Source: Agrobacterium sp. RAC06 (GTDB taxonomy: Bacteria; Pseudomonadota; Alphaproteobacteria; Rhizobiales; Rhizobiaceae). Taken from it: a stretch of DNA of 64,000 nucleotides. The translations under genes were made by a program, and so were the position numbers. Numbering within the stretch: position 1 is the first letter of the stretch; every line of letters begins with the position of its first letter. Below, in pieces: positions 10,179 through 19,546 of the stretch. The stretch spans positions 2,046,001-2,110,000 of the forward strand of contig NZ_CP016499.1 of NCBI RefSeq assembly GCF_001713475.1, given 5' to 3'. The notes beneath the pieces are model-generated. The model saw nothing but the letters and a program-made list of their open reading frames with translations, was not told the origin of the DNA and ran no database searches.

Positions 10179-11486
10179 ATGGCGCTTGGCGCATCGCATC
10201 GTTTGCAGGATGGCGTCCTTGCCGTCGAAACCATGACCCGCTTTGCGCTCGCCGTTCTGGCCCTTGCGTCCGGTGTCTACACCTATCTGGGGGTCCGCAG
10301 CCTTCTCGATGGCTCACCGACCGCGGTCTTCTTTGCCGCCATCATCTATTCGGCCTCGGTCTCGGTCGCGATTTATGCCTTCTGGTCTTACATGGCGCGC
10401 TTCTACCCCCATGTAACCGGCGCTGCGGCGCGCGGCGCCATGATCGGCGTGATGGCACTCGGCTGCGCCATGATCATTGCCATGTCGAGCTGGCTGAATG
10501 CGGCGGCGCTTGCAGGCTCTGCGGCGCTCGAACAGCATCTCGCAGAGACGGTGCAGGACTACACGGCGGATCTCGATCAGGCACATCAGAATGCGCTCGC
10601 CGCCCAAAGCCTGTTGCCAGACATCCAGCGGACATCGGAGCGCTTTTCGCGGCTCGCCGAAGATGAACGGCAGAATGGCGCGCTCACCGGCACCACGGGT
10701 GCGGGCAGCGTCGTTCAGCTTCTGACGCAGATGTCTTCGCAGCTGAGCGAACTCGAGGCCGGCATTGTCGCATCGCGCGAGCGGGTCACGACGCTCTTTG
10801 ACCAGGGACGCGCTCATCTGGCGACCATGCGCACGCTGGTTTCGGCGCCCGGGGCAATCGCTCCCCGCAGCGATGAATTCTCCGCCGAGGTAGTCGCCCT
10901 TTCCGGCGTCATCACATCGCTCGAACAGACCTCGATTGCCCCCTCCGTCAAGCGGGCCGCCGATGACCTTTCACTCGGCTTCATCGCGCCTGTTGCCGAT
11001 GGCCGGGCAGCCGATCTCGCGGAGCGTCAGGATCAGGTCATGCAGACGATCCGGACCTCGGTGTCCGCCCAGTCTCAAGTTCTGTCTGAGGCAGCCGACG
11101 AAATCCTCGCACGCGAGCCGGTCGCGGAGCGGCGCTTCGTACCACTGTCCTCGGCAGAGGCCGTTCTGCGTTATGCCGCAGATTTTATTCCGGCCTGGGC
11201 GGGGGCGATTTCGATCGATCTTCTTCCCGCCGTCCTGGTCTTCATCCTGACCGTGGTGCACGGAGCGATCCGGCGACAGGAGGAGCGTATGCCCTTCGCA
11301 CAGCGCATCACCGCAGCCGAATTGCTTGAGGCGCTCGAGGTGCAACGTGCGCTCAATCGACAGGGGATCGATGTCGAGCAGGCGCTCCAGTCCGCCGAGG
11401 CGGAGGACGAGCGTGGGCGGATCGATTCCAACATCACCAGCCTCGACATGTCCGCCAAGGCGCCACGCAAGGGACCACCGGCGTGA
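10179..11486 (+). CDS. Membrane protein with periplasmic coiled-coil, unknown function
   Basis: A 435-residue protein I do not recognise beyond a conserved-hypothetical look. Three hydrophobic segments near residues 20-40, 48-70 and 83-108 are followed by a long polar, Glu/Gln-rich helical stretch (about 115-330, coiled-coil-like), another hydrophobic segment near 345-370 (AISIDLLPAVLVFILTVV) and a charged cytoplasmic tail. GGAGG lies 6 nt before the ATG. The stop overlaps the GTG start of the next gene (GTGA), so the two are an operon. The tail sequence QRALNRQGIDVEQAL suggests a protein-contact segment. Function unknown; an envelope role is an inference from topology. Confidence 0.75.
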   Translation: MALGASHRLQDGVLAVETMTRFALAVLALASGVYTYLGVRSLLDGSPTAVFFAAIIYSASVSVAIYAFWSYMARFYPHVTGAAARGAMIGVMALGCAMIIAMSSWLNAAALAGSAALEQHLAETVQDYTADLDQAHQNALAAQSLLPDIQRTSERFSRLAEDERQNGALTGTTGAGSVVQLLTQMSSQLSELEAGIVASRERVTTLFDQGRAHLATMRTLVSAPGAIAPRSDEFSAEVVALSGVITSLEQTSIAPSVKRAADDLSLGFIAPVADGRAADLAERQDQVMQTIRTSVSAQSQVLSEAADEILAREPVAERRFVPLSSAEAVLRYAADFIPAWAGAISIDLLPAVLVFILTVVHGAIRRQEERMPFAQRITAAELLEALEVQRALNRQGIDVEQALQSAEAEDERGRIDSNITSLDMSAKAPRKGPPA

Positions 11487-12280
11487 AACCAGCTTCGCTC
11501 GCCCTGCGCCTGAAAACAGCCATTGTACATGCCGATGACGGTTTGCTGATGCGCAGCGCCTTCTTCGGGCTGCTGGCGGCTGCAGGCGCCTTCCTGTTCA
11601 CGGACCTCAGGGAGATGAGCCTCGCGCATGCTACGCTTCCCGGCCATGATCCGATGACCACGGATGCCCCCGTGCTTCCGCCGGCGCTGACGGACGGTAC
11701 TCCCCAGTTGCCCCCGGTGGAGCCCGGCAGTTCTCCGGAAACCCTGCGCCAACCGATGCGGTTCGAACTGCTGACCGGTGGCTTGCTCACAGCGGAAGGT
11801 TCGATCGATCTTGGTGCTGCGGAGCGATTTGCCGAGGAAATCGCTGCTCGCGGCGAATATGTTCAGGCGGTATCGCTGAATTCGCCGGGAGGCTCCGTCA
11901 ATGATGCCCTGGCCATGTCGAAGCTGATCCGGGAGAAAGGCATCAACACCAAGGTGGCGAGCAAGGCGCTCTGCGCCTCTTCCTGTCCTCTGGTCTTTGC
12001 CGGCGGCGTGGCGCGCGAGGCAGAAGAGGATGCCATTCTCGGCGTCCACCAGGTCTTCAATGCCGGGCAAGACCGCCCCTCGCCCGAGCAGGCGATGTCC
12101 GGTGCGCAGAGCACCACGGCACGCATTGCCCGGCACCTTGAAGAAATGGGCATCGGCAACGGGCTCTGGATCAACGCGCTCGAAACGCCTCCGGACCGGC
12201 TCTACTACCTGACGCCGGAGGAGATGGCGGAGTTCAAGCTGGTCACGACCCCTGTGGCAACCGCGAAGCAGGCAGACTGA
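11483..12280 (+). CDS. ClpP-like periplasmic protein (COG3904 type)
   Basis: A 265-residue protein with one N-terminal membrane anchor (about 22-42), a Pro-rich linker (about 55-85) and a ClpP/crotonase-fold domain. That domain has LNSPGGSVNDALAM (oxyanion-hole-like glycines), CASSCPLVFAGG (a serine in the position expected for ClpP-like nucleophiles) and GVHQVFNAG with a possible catalytic histidine. It resembles predicted periplasmic ClpP-like proteins, whose substrates are unknown. It starts at a GTG overlapping the preceding stop, so it probably works with the coiled-coil membrane protein. Whether it is an active protease is not certain. Confidence 0.75.
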   Translation: MKPASLALRLKTAIVHADDGLLMRSAFFGLLAAAGAFLFTDLREMSLAHATLPGHDPMTTDAPVLPPALTDGTPQLPPVEPGSSPETLRQPMRFELLTGGLLTAEGSIDLGAAERFAEEIAARGEYVQAVSLNSPGGSVNDALAMSKLIREKGINTKVASKALCASSCPLVFAGGVAREAEEDAILGVHQVFNAGQDRPSPEQAMSGAQSTTARIARHLEEMGIGNGLWINALETPPDRLYYLTPEEMAEFKLVTTPVATAKQAD

Positions 12281-12343
12281 TCTGCGTCGGCGGGGCCCGG
12301 TTCCCAGACAGGTGCGCGACGGCACGCCTCTCTGCAATACGCG

Positions 12344-13663
12344 TCAGGCATAATCCCGGAGCATGGACGAGAGCGGCATCCGGACGCGCAGCTTCATGCT
12401 GAGAAGCGCAAGCCCAGTGATCTTGCGTTGCAGGAACATCTTATCCGGAGCCGGCAGCGCCCATAGCGCGCGATCGGCAAAGATCGGTACCGCGCGCTCA
12501 CGAATTTCCACGAGCGGGCCACGGTCGCTGAAATCAACCAGCCCCTCCGGCGCCTTCAGGACATGGTCGAGGACGACGCGTGTCATTTCATCCAGCGTCC
12601 GTCCGTAGCGCTCCGTTTGCGCCCGGGAAAGATAGCGCATCTCCATCAGCGCATCGCGCACCGCCGTCACGCTGCCGCCGAGAGTCGCCTGCAGGAGGAG
12701 ATGGTAGTCTCTGGCGCTTTCCGGGGAGACCGGTCGTACCGCGCCGAAATCGAGCAACGCGACCCGTCCGTCCTTAGGCCTCCAGAGATAGTTGGCGAAA
12801 TTCGGATCCGTCTGCATGTGGCCGAAGACGAAAAGCTCGCGCAGTGCCAGCTCGGAGATAGCCTGCATGGCCGCATCCTTTTGCGCCTGGGGTGCGGAGG
12901 CCAGGGTTTCGAGCGGAGCCCCCTCGATGAAATCCATCGCCAGGACCGTCGGCCGCAGGAGTTCCTCCACCGGGGCCGGCACCACGAAGCGGTCGTCATC
13001 GGCGAGCAGGCGGCCGAAGCGACGCATTTCCTCCGCCTCGCGCAGATAGTCGGCCTCTTCCCGCAACTGCCGCTTGGCTTCGGCCAGATGTGGCGCAATG
13101 TCGAGGCCTGCGGGAAGAAGGCCCGACAGCCGCAAGAAGGTCGCGACATTGTCGATGTCGGAATCGATGCTCTGGAGCACACCGGGATATTGAACCTTGA
13201 CGGCAACCGGACGGCCTGATGACAGAACGCCCCGATGCACCTGTCCAATCGATGCGGCCGCGATCGGTGTCGTCTCGAACTGGATGAAATGGCGTCGCCA
13301 GTCCGGACCCCAGGCGCTGGACAATGAGGCTGCAAGCTGGTTCGGCGGCATGAAATGCGCTGAGGACCGGAGCTGCGCAAAGATCGACTGGAGTTCGGGC
13401 GGCAGGAATTCGCCCGGTTCCAACGAGATCATCTGGCCGAGCTTCATGGCCGCGCCGCGCATGCGCGACAGCTGATCCGCCGCCTTCAGTGCGTTCGACG
13501 GCGTCAGCAGCAGGTCTCTCAGATGCGGACGCTCACCTTTCGCCAGGCGGCTCAAGCCCTCGGCGACCATGCCCGAGGCGACGCCACCGGCAATCTGGCC
13601 AAGTGCTGCGAGCCGGCTGAGACGCCCCTGAGGGACGGGCCTGTATCGATCACGATCACTCAT
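12344..13663 (-). CDS. UbiB/ABC1 (AarF) family atypical kinase
   Basis: A 439-residue protein with the UbiB-family hallmarks: KLGQMISL (the KxGQ motif), AAASIGQVHRG (the Ala-rich loop replacing the Gly-rich loop), VAVKVQYPGV (lysine), QTDPNFANYLW (catalytic loop D and N) and LLDFGAVR (metal-binding DFG). This family supports coenzyme Q or lipid metabolism, probably by ATP-dependent action at membranes. The ATG at 13663 follows a short gap after the photolyase-like gene on the same strand. It has no C-terminal hydrophobic pair like E. coli UbiB, so it is closer to ABC1/AarF proteins of unknown substrate. Confidence 0.85.
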   Translation of the reverse strand: MSDRDRYRPVPQGRLSRLAALGQIAGGVASGMVAEGLSRLAKGERPHLRDLLLTPSNALKAADQLSRMRGAAMKLGQMISLEPGEFLPPELQSIFAQLRSSAHFMPPNQLAASLSSAWGPDWRRHFIQFETTPIAAASIGQVHRGVLSSGRPVAVKVQYPGVLQSIDSDIDNVATFLRLSGLLPAGLDIAPHLAEAKRQLREEADYLREAEEMRRFGRLLADDDRFVVPAPVEELLRPTVLAMDFIEGAPLETLASAPQAQKDAAMQAISELALRELFVFGHMQTDPNFANYLWRPKDGRVALLDFGAVRPVSPESARDYHLLLQATLGGSVTAVRDALMEMRYLSRAQTERYGRTLDEMTRVVLDHVLKAPEGLVDFSDRGPLVEIRERAVPIFADRALWALPAPDKMFLQRKITGLALLSMKLRVRMPLSSMLRDYA

Positions 13664-13692
13664 GACTATCCTTCCGAGCATTGGAGCGCATG

Positions 13693-14877
13693 TCAGCGGT
13701 GCCCCGCCTGCAGAAGGGCTGGAATCTTCTCCTTCAGCCCGAAGAAGCCCTTCCGGCAATGTGGCCAGGCCATCCGATCCCACTCGCGGAGATATTCCGT
13801 GAAGGCGATGCCGAGCCTGTCGAACTCGCCTCGCACAGGGGCAATGGAAGACGCGACGGGGCCAACGGGCAGGAAAGCGGTTGCGACCTGTGTGCAGCCT
13901 GACGATTTTGCTGCGGAAGGAAGCTCACCAGGGGCGAGAGCCCCGCAGACTTCCGCATCCGGCCACACCTGTGCGGTACGTGCAAGAGCATCGGCGAGAG
14001 CAGTCTCGTCCCACGAGCTGCGACCTTTAAGATAAACGATGGACTTCACCGGCAGCGCACGCATCGCGCCAACCTGTTCGACCGACAGATCCTCTGTGGT
14101 CAGCAGCAACAGAGTGGCTGCGGATGGATCCGACGAAGAGGCCGGCCGGATGGATGAAGGGGAAGGGGTCCGTACACTGTCTGCGGGAATGCGGGCCGTG
14201 CGTGCCAGGCCGGCAGGCGAAAAGCGGCCATCGGTCATCGAGCGGATTCGCTCGGCATCGGCGAGATAGGCCTTGCCGGCCGTGTGCAGACCCGCCACCC
14301 AACGCCAGGACAGGGTGTTCGATGCCGGATCGGCGTCGATCAGACGGTCGAACATCGAGGCGGCGCCGAGTTCCCAGGGCAGTCCGAGCGTGAAGATCCA
14401 GATCGAGGCAAACTGCATGCGCGCCCAGTTGTGCAGATAGCCCGTCTCATTCAGTTCCTTGGTCCAGGCGTCGAAACAGTCGATGCCGGTCGATCCATCG
14501 ATCGCCGAGGCATGGCGTTTGCGCAGTCCCGACACTGCATCCACCTGCTCCAGCGCTCGTTCGACGGCTGCGCCATAATCCTCCCAAACGGTTGGACGCT
14601 GCTCGAGCCAGCCCTTCCAGTAGGTGCGCCAGAACACTTCACTGACGAATTTTTCGGCCGCCGCCAGTCCGTGCCGTGCCAGGACCGCGTCGACAACCTC
14701 CTGCTCGGAGATCAGCCGTCTGCGCAGCGCGGCAGACAATCGCGATACATGCACATGCTCTCCCTGCCCCTGTTCCTTGTTGCGCAAGCGTGCATAGGCA
14801 GCACCCGCATGCGGCAGAAAATCGTCCAGGCGTTGAAGGGCGTCGCTGCGGGTCAGCGGGAAGTCGAAGTCTGCCAT
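13693..14877 (-). CDS. Photolyase/cryptochrome-like FAD protein with domain order reversed
   Basis: A 394-residue protein. Its N-terminal 220 residues match the FAD-binding helical domain of photolyases: AYARLRN, SRLSAALRRRLIS, EKFVSEVFWRTYW, YLHNWARMQFASIW, LIDADPASNTLSWRWVAGL. In classical photolyases this domain is C-terminal. Here an alpha/beta segment comes after it (about 255-394, starting TLLLLTTEDL and ending WDRMAWPHCRKGFFGLKEKIP). So either the antenna domain has moved to the C-terminus or this is a short photolyase-like protein with an added domain. Conserved FAD contacts suggest it binds flavin; DNA repair is unproven. The ATG at 14877 begins the homology. Its neighbour is a UbiB-family gene. 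Confidence 0.8.
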   Translation of the reverse strand: MADFDFPLTRSDALQRLDDFLPHAGAAYARLRNKEQGQGEHVHVSRLSAALRRRLISEQEVVDAVLARHGLAAAEKFVSEVFWRTYWKGWLEQRPTVWEDYGAAVERALEQVDAVSGLRKRHASAIDGSTGIDCFDAWTKELNETGYLHNWARMQFASIWIFTLGLPWELGAASMFDRLIDADPASNTLSWRWVAGLHTAGKAYLADAERIRSMTDGRFSPAGLARTARIPADSVRTPSPSSIRPASSSDPSAATLLLLTTEDLSVEQVGAMRALPVKSIVYLKGRSSWDETALADALARTAQVWPDAEVCGALAPGELPSAAKSSGCTQVATAFLPVGPVASSIAPVRGEFDRLGIAFTEYLREWDRMAWPHCRKGFFGLKEKIPALLQAGHR

Positions 14878-15133
14878 CGTTACTCCAGATGCGTTCAATC
14901 CGGCTGGCACTGACTGGTGCCTGCCGAACAACACTACGGCTCCGCGGTGAGGGCGGACCTGCGCTCCTTCGTCACGATCTGAGCCCTGGCGCAGAACAGC
15001 CACGCCCACAGGCACAGTTCAAAAATATGATTTATCAAGTCATCTTTGTTGACCCAACGCCTGCATCCGGCCAATAGTGCGCCGCGCCATGACGCATGTG
15101 CAGGTCACCGAAACCGGGTGAGAGGCCATTGGT

Positions 15134-16036
15134 TTGACATATCTCCATTCGATGCAGTCCGAAATCGAGGGTATCCGCGCCCTCATGCCGCCCAAATGGC
15201 GTTCCCTCGACGGCGTCGTCGGTGTCCACTGGGAAGCGGAAGGCCATGCAGGGGCAAACGGCTATTATCTCTCGCCGGATCCACGGATCGTCTTCTTCTT
15301 CAACGATGTCAGCAGCCAGATCCGGGTGGCGGACCGGGCGGAAGAACTGGACCGGGGCGAGCGGGGCATGGCACGCGCCATCTATGTGCCGGCCGGCATG
15401 CCGATGTGGACGAAGTTCAGCAGCCGCCATCGCTTTTCCCACCTCGACCTGCATCTGCATCAGGAACGGCTGATGCGGTATCTGACGCCGGCTGTCGGCT
15501 CGTCCGCGGCGCGCGCCATCATCAGGCAACCGGTCGAATTGCAGGATCCCGGTCCCCTGGCCAGCCTCGCCACGCTTGTCGTGGACGAGCTGTCGACGGA
15601 TGGCAGGCATCCAGCCTTTGCAGAGAACCTGGTAGGCAGCATCATCACCGGACTTCTCGACCTGCGGGTAAGCGAAGGGCGAACTGCTGCGCATGCCGGG
15701 CATCTCACCAAGGCGCAACTGAACCGGCTTTCCGGCTATTTCGCCAATTGCGGCGGACGCCGTTTGAGCGTGCGAGAGATGGCCGATGTCGTTGGCCTGT
15801 CGGAGAGCTGGTTCGCCACGGTGTTCCGTCAGACCACCGAAATGACGCCGCTCCAATGGCAATTGTCACGCCGGATCGACATGGCGCGGCAGATGCTTTC
15901 GGAAACGGAGATGAGCATCGCTGGCATCAGTGCGCAGCTCGGCTTTTCCGACCAGGCGCATCTGACCAAGGTGTTCCGCAGCATCACCGGGGAGACCCCG
16001 GCCGTCTGGCGACGCAAACAACAGCATTCGATCTAG
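15134..16036 (+). CDS. AraC-family transcriptional regulator of the siderophore locus
   Basis: A 300-residue regulator with the two C-terminal helix-turn-helix motifs of AraC proteins (about 205-295): LSVREMADVVGLSESWFATVFRQTTEMTPLQW and SIAGISAQLGFSDQAHLTKVFRSITGETPAVWRR, here quoted in part only. The N-terminal half should be the ligand-sensing domain. The likely start is TTG at 15134, with GAGAGG 7 nt upstream; an ATG at 15152 is an alternative. It points toward the TonB receptor gene. By analogy with PchR/AlcR-type regulators it may sense the ferric siderophore and activate the receptor and import genes. Confidence 0.85.
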   Translation: MTYLHSMQSEIEGIRALMPPKWRSLDGVVGVHWEAEGHAGANGYYLSPDPRIVFFFNDVSSQIRVADRAEELDRGERGMARAIYVPAGMPMWTKFSSRHRFSHLDLHLHQERLMRYLTPAVGSSAARAIIRQPVELQDPGPLASLATLVVDELSTDGRHPAFAENLVGSIITGLLDLRVSEGRTAAHAGHLTKAQLNRLSGYFANCGGRRLSVREMADVVGLSESWFATVFRQTTEMTPLQWQLSRRIDMARQMLSETEMSIAGISAQLGFSDQAHLTKVFRSITGETPAVWRRKQQHSI

Positions 16037-16041
16037 ATGGC

Positions 16042-16085
16042 CGAGGGCGCGTCGCACTCTGCGCGGCGAGCCCTCGCTGTTTTTC
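16042..16085 (+). terminator. Terminator after the AraC gene
   Basis: CGAGGGC (16042-16048) pairs with GCCCTCG (16070-16076) around a GC-rich internal loop, followed by CTGTTTTT. It lies between the convergent AraC and receptor genes and touches the receptor stop codon. Confidence 0.55.
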
Positions 16086-18234
16086 ACCAGGTCTGGCGAA
16101 GGGTCGCGTAGATGACGCGTCCGGGATTGTAGTAGAGGGCACCGCCGTCGTTGTTGGCGATGTGCTTTTCGTCGAACAGGTTGCTGACATTCAGCTGGAA
16201 GCTCGTGTTCTCCTTGATCGCATAGGTGAAGGACGCATCGAAGACCACTGCGCCGTCGGATTTGCGGGTGTTGGCGTTATCGAAATAGTAGGAGCCGATG
16301 AAGCGCGCCCCTGCCCCGAACGTCATGTCGCCGCGATCACCGTTGCCTGGGAGCGTGTAGGTACCCCAGAGCGAGGCCATGTGCTCGGGAACCTGAGACA
16401 TGCGCTTGCCGTTCACCGAGCTCGAAGCGGTGCTCGTATCCTCGATCTTCGAGTCGATGTAGCTGTATCCCGCGATCAGCCCGAAGCTCGGCGTGACCTC
16501 CAGCTTTGCTTCGAGATCCAGACCGCGATGGCGCACTTTTTCGACCGTGGTCGCAAGGTAGAACGGTCCCTCGGATGTGGTGATGTTTTCGAGCGTCAGG
16601 TCGTAGATCGAGGCGGTGATCAGACCGGGGAAGGCGTCGGGACGATACTTGACGCCCACTTCGTACTGGGAGCCATAGAGAGGCTCGTTGCCCGTGCTTG
16701 GCGGTGCGACGGACTCGGCGTAGCTGACATAGGCCGCCAGTTCCTCGGTGACCTTGTAGCTCAGACCGACGCGCTTGCTGAACTCGCTGTAGTCGCGCGA
16801 CTTGGACACCCGGGTCCCCAGATCGGTCTCTTCGAGATCGAGCCAGTCGTTGCGCAGGCCGACACTGGCCGTGACGCGGTCCGAGAAGATCAGATCCTGC
16901 TGCAGATAGATGGCCCGCGTGCTTCGGTCGTTGCTCTTTCGGGTCGAGAGCGGGATCGCCGACGGCAGACCTGCGTAGACGGGATTTTGCCAATCGATCG
17001 AAGGTGTACCTGCGCCCCAGAGATAGCCGGACTCGTTGGTGGATTCGATGCTGTTGTAATCGACACCCGCGAGGGTGCGGCTCTCCACCTGATCGAAGCT
17101 TGTCTCGTACAGCAGATGGGCATCGACAATGAACTGCTCGCTTGATCCGGAGCCGAGAGAGTAGATACGGTTTGCCCTGGTGTCCGACAGGTCGGATGCA
17201 CCGCTGGAATCATAGATATAGGCAAAGCCGGTGTCGCGGTTGGAATTGCTGTAGCGCGCACTGGAATTGAAACTCAGGCCGTTGCCGAAATCGTGGTCGA
17301 ACAGCATCGTATAGGTATTGCGGTTCGTCGAATCGTAGTTGAAATCGGGCTCCCCGAAGAACCGGTCCCGATCGAAATCCGTGTGGAGCGGATGGCCACC
17401 ACCGCTCGGGGTCACATTGCGGTCGAGGTGATCGAAGACGAATGTCAGATTGGTCATGTCGGTGGGACGCCAGGTCAAACCGCCCATGATGAAGTTCTCG
17501 TCGTTCTCCGAGAAATCATACTCACCGTCGGCCCGCTGGAACTTTCCGGTCAGGCGATAGGACAGGGTGTCGTCTTCCGTCAGATTGTCGCCGAAGTCGA
17601 AGCCCGTCTCCTTGTGGGCGAAGGATCCGACCGTGCCATAGACCTCGCCGAACCGCTCGCTGCGCGGGGTCTTCGTCACATAATTGATGGCGCCGCCCGG
17701 ATCGGAAACGCCGAAGCCGGTCGAATTGGCGCCCTTCAGGATCTCAAGCCTCTCAAAGGCATAGGGTTCCTCCTTCACGCCCAGCCAGGTGCGGCCGATG
17801 GCGAGACCGTCGCGATAGGTGTAGGGCGAAAAGCCACGAATGGTGACGTAGTCGAAACGGTCGTCCGATCCGTAGAAATCGGTGGTCACGCCGGCCGTGT
17901 ACTGCACCACCTTCTCGATGCTGTCGGCACCGCGCTGCTCGATTTCCCTGGACGTAACGACGGAAACGGTCGCAGGCGTTGTCAGGATCTCGCCGGGCAT
18001 CTTGCCGACAGCGCTCGATTGGGTCGCGACGATCGACTTGGAATCCGCGTCGGCCTTGCCGGCCCCGTCGACGGTGATCGTCTGTAGAACGGTCGTGTCG
18101 CCATCGGTATCGGCGTCCTGAGCGACGGCGAATACCGGCACCAGGGCCACGAATGCCGTGCAGCCCAGAAGAATGCTGATGCGATGGCGAAGGGAGACGC
18201 GCGTGGCGCCCCGGGCGGAAATGGCTCTGATCAT
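16084..18234 (-). CDS. TonB-dependent ferric-siderophore receptor
   Basis: A 716-residue outer-membrane receptor. A signal peptide (about residues 1-38, ending VFAVAQ) is followed by a TonB-box-like LQTITVDG, a plug domain (about 60-190, with TRGFSPYTYRDG-like and PGGAINYVTKTP sequences) and a beta-barrel ending in VIYATLRQTW, with the aromatic C-terminal residue required for outer-membrane insertion. The plug motifs match the FhuA/FoxA/FpvA class, so a hydroxamate-type ferric siderophore is plausible. It is transcribed away from the ABC importer genes. Together with the AraC regulator it makes a full ferric-siderophore uptake island. Confidence 0.92.
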   Translation of the reverse strand: MIRAISARGATRVSLRHRISILLGCTAFVALVPVFAVAQDADTDGDTTVLQTITVDGAGKADADSKSIVATQSSAVGKMPGEILTTPATVSVVTSREIEQRGADSIEKVVQYTAGVTTDFYGSDDRFDYVTIRGFSPYTYRDGLAIGRTWLGVKEEPYAFERLEILKGANSTGFGVSDPGGAINYVTKTPRSERFGEVYGTVGSFAHKETGFDFGDNLTEDDTLSYRLTGKFQRADGEYDFSENDENFIMGGLTWRPTDMTNLTFVFDHLDRNVTPSGGGHPLHTDFDRDRFFGEPDFNYDSTNRNTYTMLFDHDFGNGLSFNSSARYSNSNRDTGFAYIYDSSGASDLSDTRANRIYSLGSGSSEQFIVDAHLLYETSFDQVESRTLAGVDYNSIESTNESGYLWGAGTPSIDWQNPVYAGLPSAIPLSTRKSNDRSTRAIYLQQDLIFSDRVTASVGLRNDWLDLEETDLGTRVSKSRDYSEFSKRVGLSYKVTEELAAYVSYAESVAPPSTGNEPLYGSQYEVGVKYRPDAFPGLITASIYDLTLENITTSEGPFYLATTVEKVRHRGLDLEAKLEVTPSFGLIAGYSYIDSKIEDTSTASSSVNGKRMSQVPEHMASLWGTYTLPGNGDRGDMTFGAGARFIGSYYFDNANTRKSDGAVVFDASFTYAIKENTSFQLNVSNLFDEKHIANNDGGALYYNPGRVIYATLRQTW

Positions 18235-18550
18235 GTTGCTTCCAGAATTTGACGTTCCGACATTCCCACACGATGAACATTGAGGATCATCGTCGGGCGC
18301 CGACCGACACCGGATCCAGCTCTGCAGTCTCCTGTGGCCCTATCCCTGAGCCCCGGCCGCTGCAGTCCGAGATCGGATCGGTCTGCACGCCTTTAACTGG
18401 ATAATTTTCATCCAGTATTGTAGATTTCTCTCTTTTGTAAAATCCCCCGGAAAATCAAGAGCCGATGTCGTCAGCTCGATCCAAATTGCTTGACCCCAGG
18501 AATTGAAGCTGAGAGTGACAGTCAACTTAACCAAGGGATGATTGGGACCC
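18235..18550. other. Divergent promoter region between receptor and siderophore-import operon
   Basis: This 316-bp gene-free stretch should hold promoters for both directions. It is AT-richer than its surroundings around 18395-18460. The one specific site I can support is a TGA-N9-TCA match at 18510-18524. I found no clear -35/-10 pair, hairpin or ORF. Confidence 0.5.
18510..18524. promoter_or_regulatory. Candidate RirA iron-responsive operator (IRO)
   Basis: TGAGAGTGACAGTCA fits TGA-N9-TCA, the IRO form described for RirA targets. It ends 26 nt before the ATG of the ferric-siderophore binding protein, the same distance as the match upstream of the ferric-ion binding protein at 36592. A six-base motif is weak on its own. 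Confidence 0.4.
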
Positions 18551-19546
18551 ATGCGGATCAATTTGCATCACCTGGCGCCTCTTGCGGCCATCTTGCTGTC
18601 CCTCTCCGGCTCGACGGTCGTTGCTGCCGAGGAGGCTGGCTTTCCCCTCGAGATCAGCCATGCGCTCGGGCAGACGACCGTTCCCGAAAAACCGCATCGC
18701 GTGGCAACTGTGGCTTGGGCCAACCACGAAGTCCCGCTTGCCCTCGGCATCGTTCCGGTCGGCATGGCGGCTGCGAATTTCGGTGATGATGATGGCGACG
18801 GGCTGCTGCCCTGGGTTTCGGAGCGTCTTAAGTCCCTTGGGGCCGACGCGCCCGTCCTGTTCGACGAGGGGGATGGCATCGACTTCGAGGCGGTTGCCGG
18901 GACGGCACCGGATGTCATCCTTGCCGCCTATTCGGGCTTAAGCCAATCCGACTACGACACCTTGAGCCAGATCGCCCCCGTTATCGCCTATCCGCAGGCC
19001 CCGTGGTCGACGGACTGGCGTGAAACGATCCGCTTCGACAGCGCCGGCATGGGCATGGCGCCTGATGGTGAAGCGCTGATTGCCGATATCGAGCAGAAGA
19101 TCGCAGCCGAGGTCGCCAAGTATCCTGAACTCAACGGCAAGCGGGCGATGTTCGTCACCCATCTCGACGCGACCGACCTCAGCATCGTCAATTTCTATAC
19201 GACCCAGGACACCCGCGTTCGGTTCTTCGCCGATCTCGGGCTTTCGATGCCGAAAAGCGTGATGCAGGCATCGACGACCGGCAGCTTCGCCGGCTCGATC
19301 AGCGCCGAGCAGATCGATCTCTTCGATGACGTCGACATTCTCGTGACCTATGGCGACCAGGCGTTGATCGAGGCCATGAAGGCCAATCCTCTCCTGTCCC
19401 ACATGCCGGCCGTGAAGCATGACGCCATCGTCACGCTTGGCCGCGATCCCTTGGGCACTGCGGCCAATCCCACCCCACTGTCGATCACCTGGGTGTTGCC
19501 CGCCTATGTAGAAAAGCTCGCGGACGCGGCGCGAAAGACGGAATGA
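18551..19546 (+). CDS. Ferric-siderophore periplasmic binding protein (FhuD/FecB type)
   Basis: A 331-residue periplasmic protein with a Sec signal (about residues 1-25, ending VVAAEE). The mature part shows TVPEKPHRVATVAW, LLPWVSERLK and GLSQSDYDTLSQIAPVIAYP, the usual lobes of class III (helical-backbone) binding proteins that carry ferric siderophores. I prefer the ATG at 18551 to the TTG at 18542 because the signal peptide begins there. Its stop overlaps the first permease start (ATGA). It hands iron chelates taken up by the receptor at 16084 to the FecCD permeases. Confidence 0.9.
   Translation: MRINLHHLAPLAAILLSLSGSTVVAAEEAGFPLEISHALGQTTVPEKPHRVATVAWANHEVPLALGIVPVGMAAANFGDDDGDGLLPWVSERLKSLGADAPVLFDEGDGIDFEAVAGTAPDVILAAYSGLSQSDYDTLSQIAPVIAYPQAPWSTDWRETIRFDSAGMGMAPDGEALIADIEQKIAAEVAKYPELNGKRAMFVTHLDATDLSIVNFYTTQDTRVRFFADLGLSMPKSVMQASTTGSFAGSISAEQIDLFDDVDILVTYGDQALIEAMKANPLLSHMPAVKHDAIVTLGRDPLGTAANPTPLSITWVLPAYVEKLADAARKTE

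Noticed and set aside
15046-17145. 699-codon open frame on the plus strand
   Set aside because: It crosses the AraC gene and the antisense of the TonB receptor, and only the AraC and receptor frames show protein motifs.
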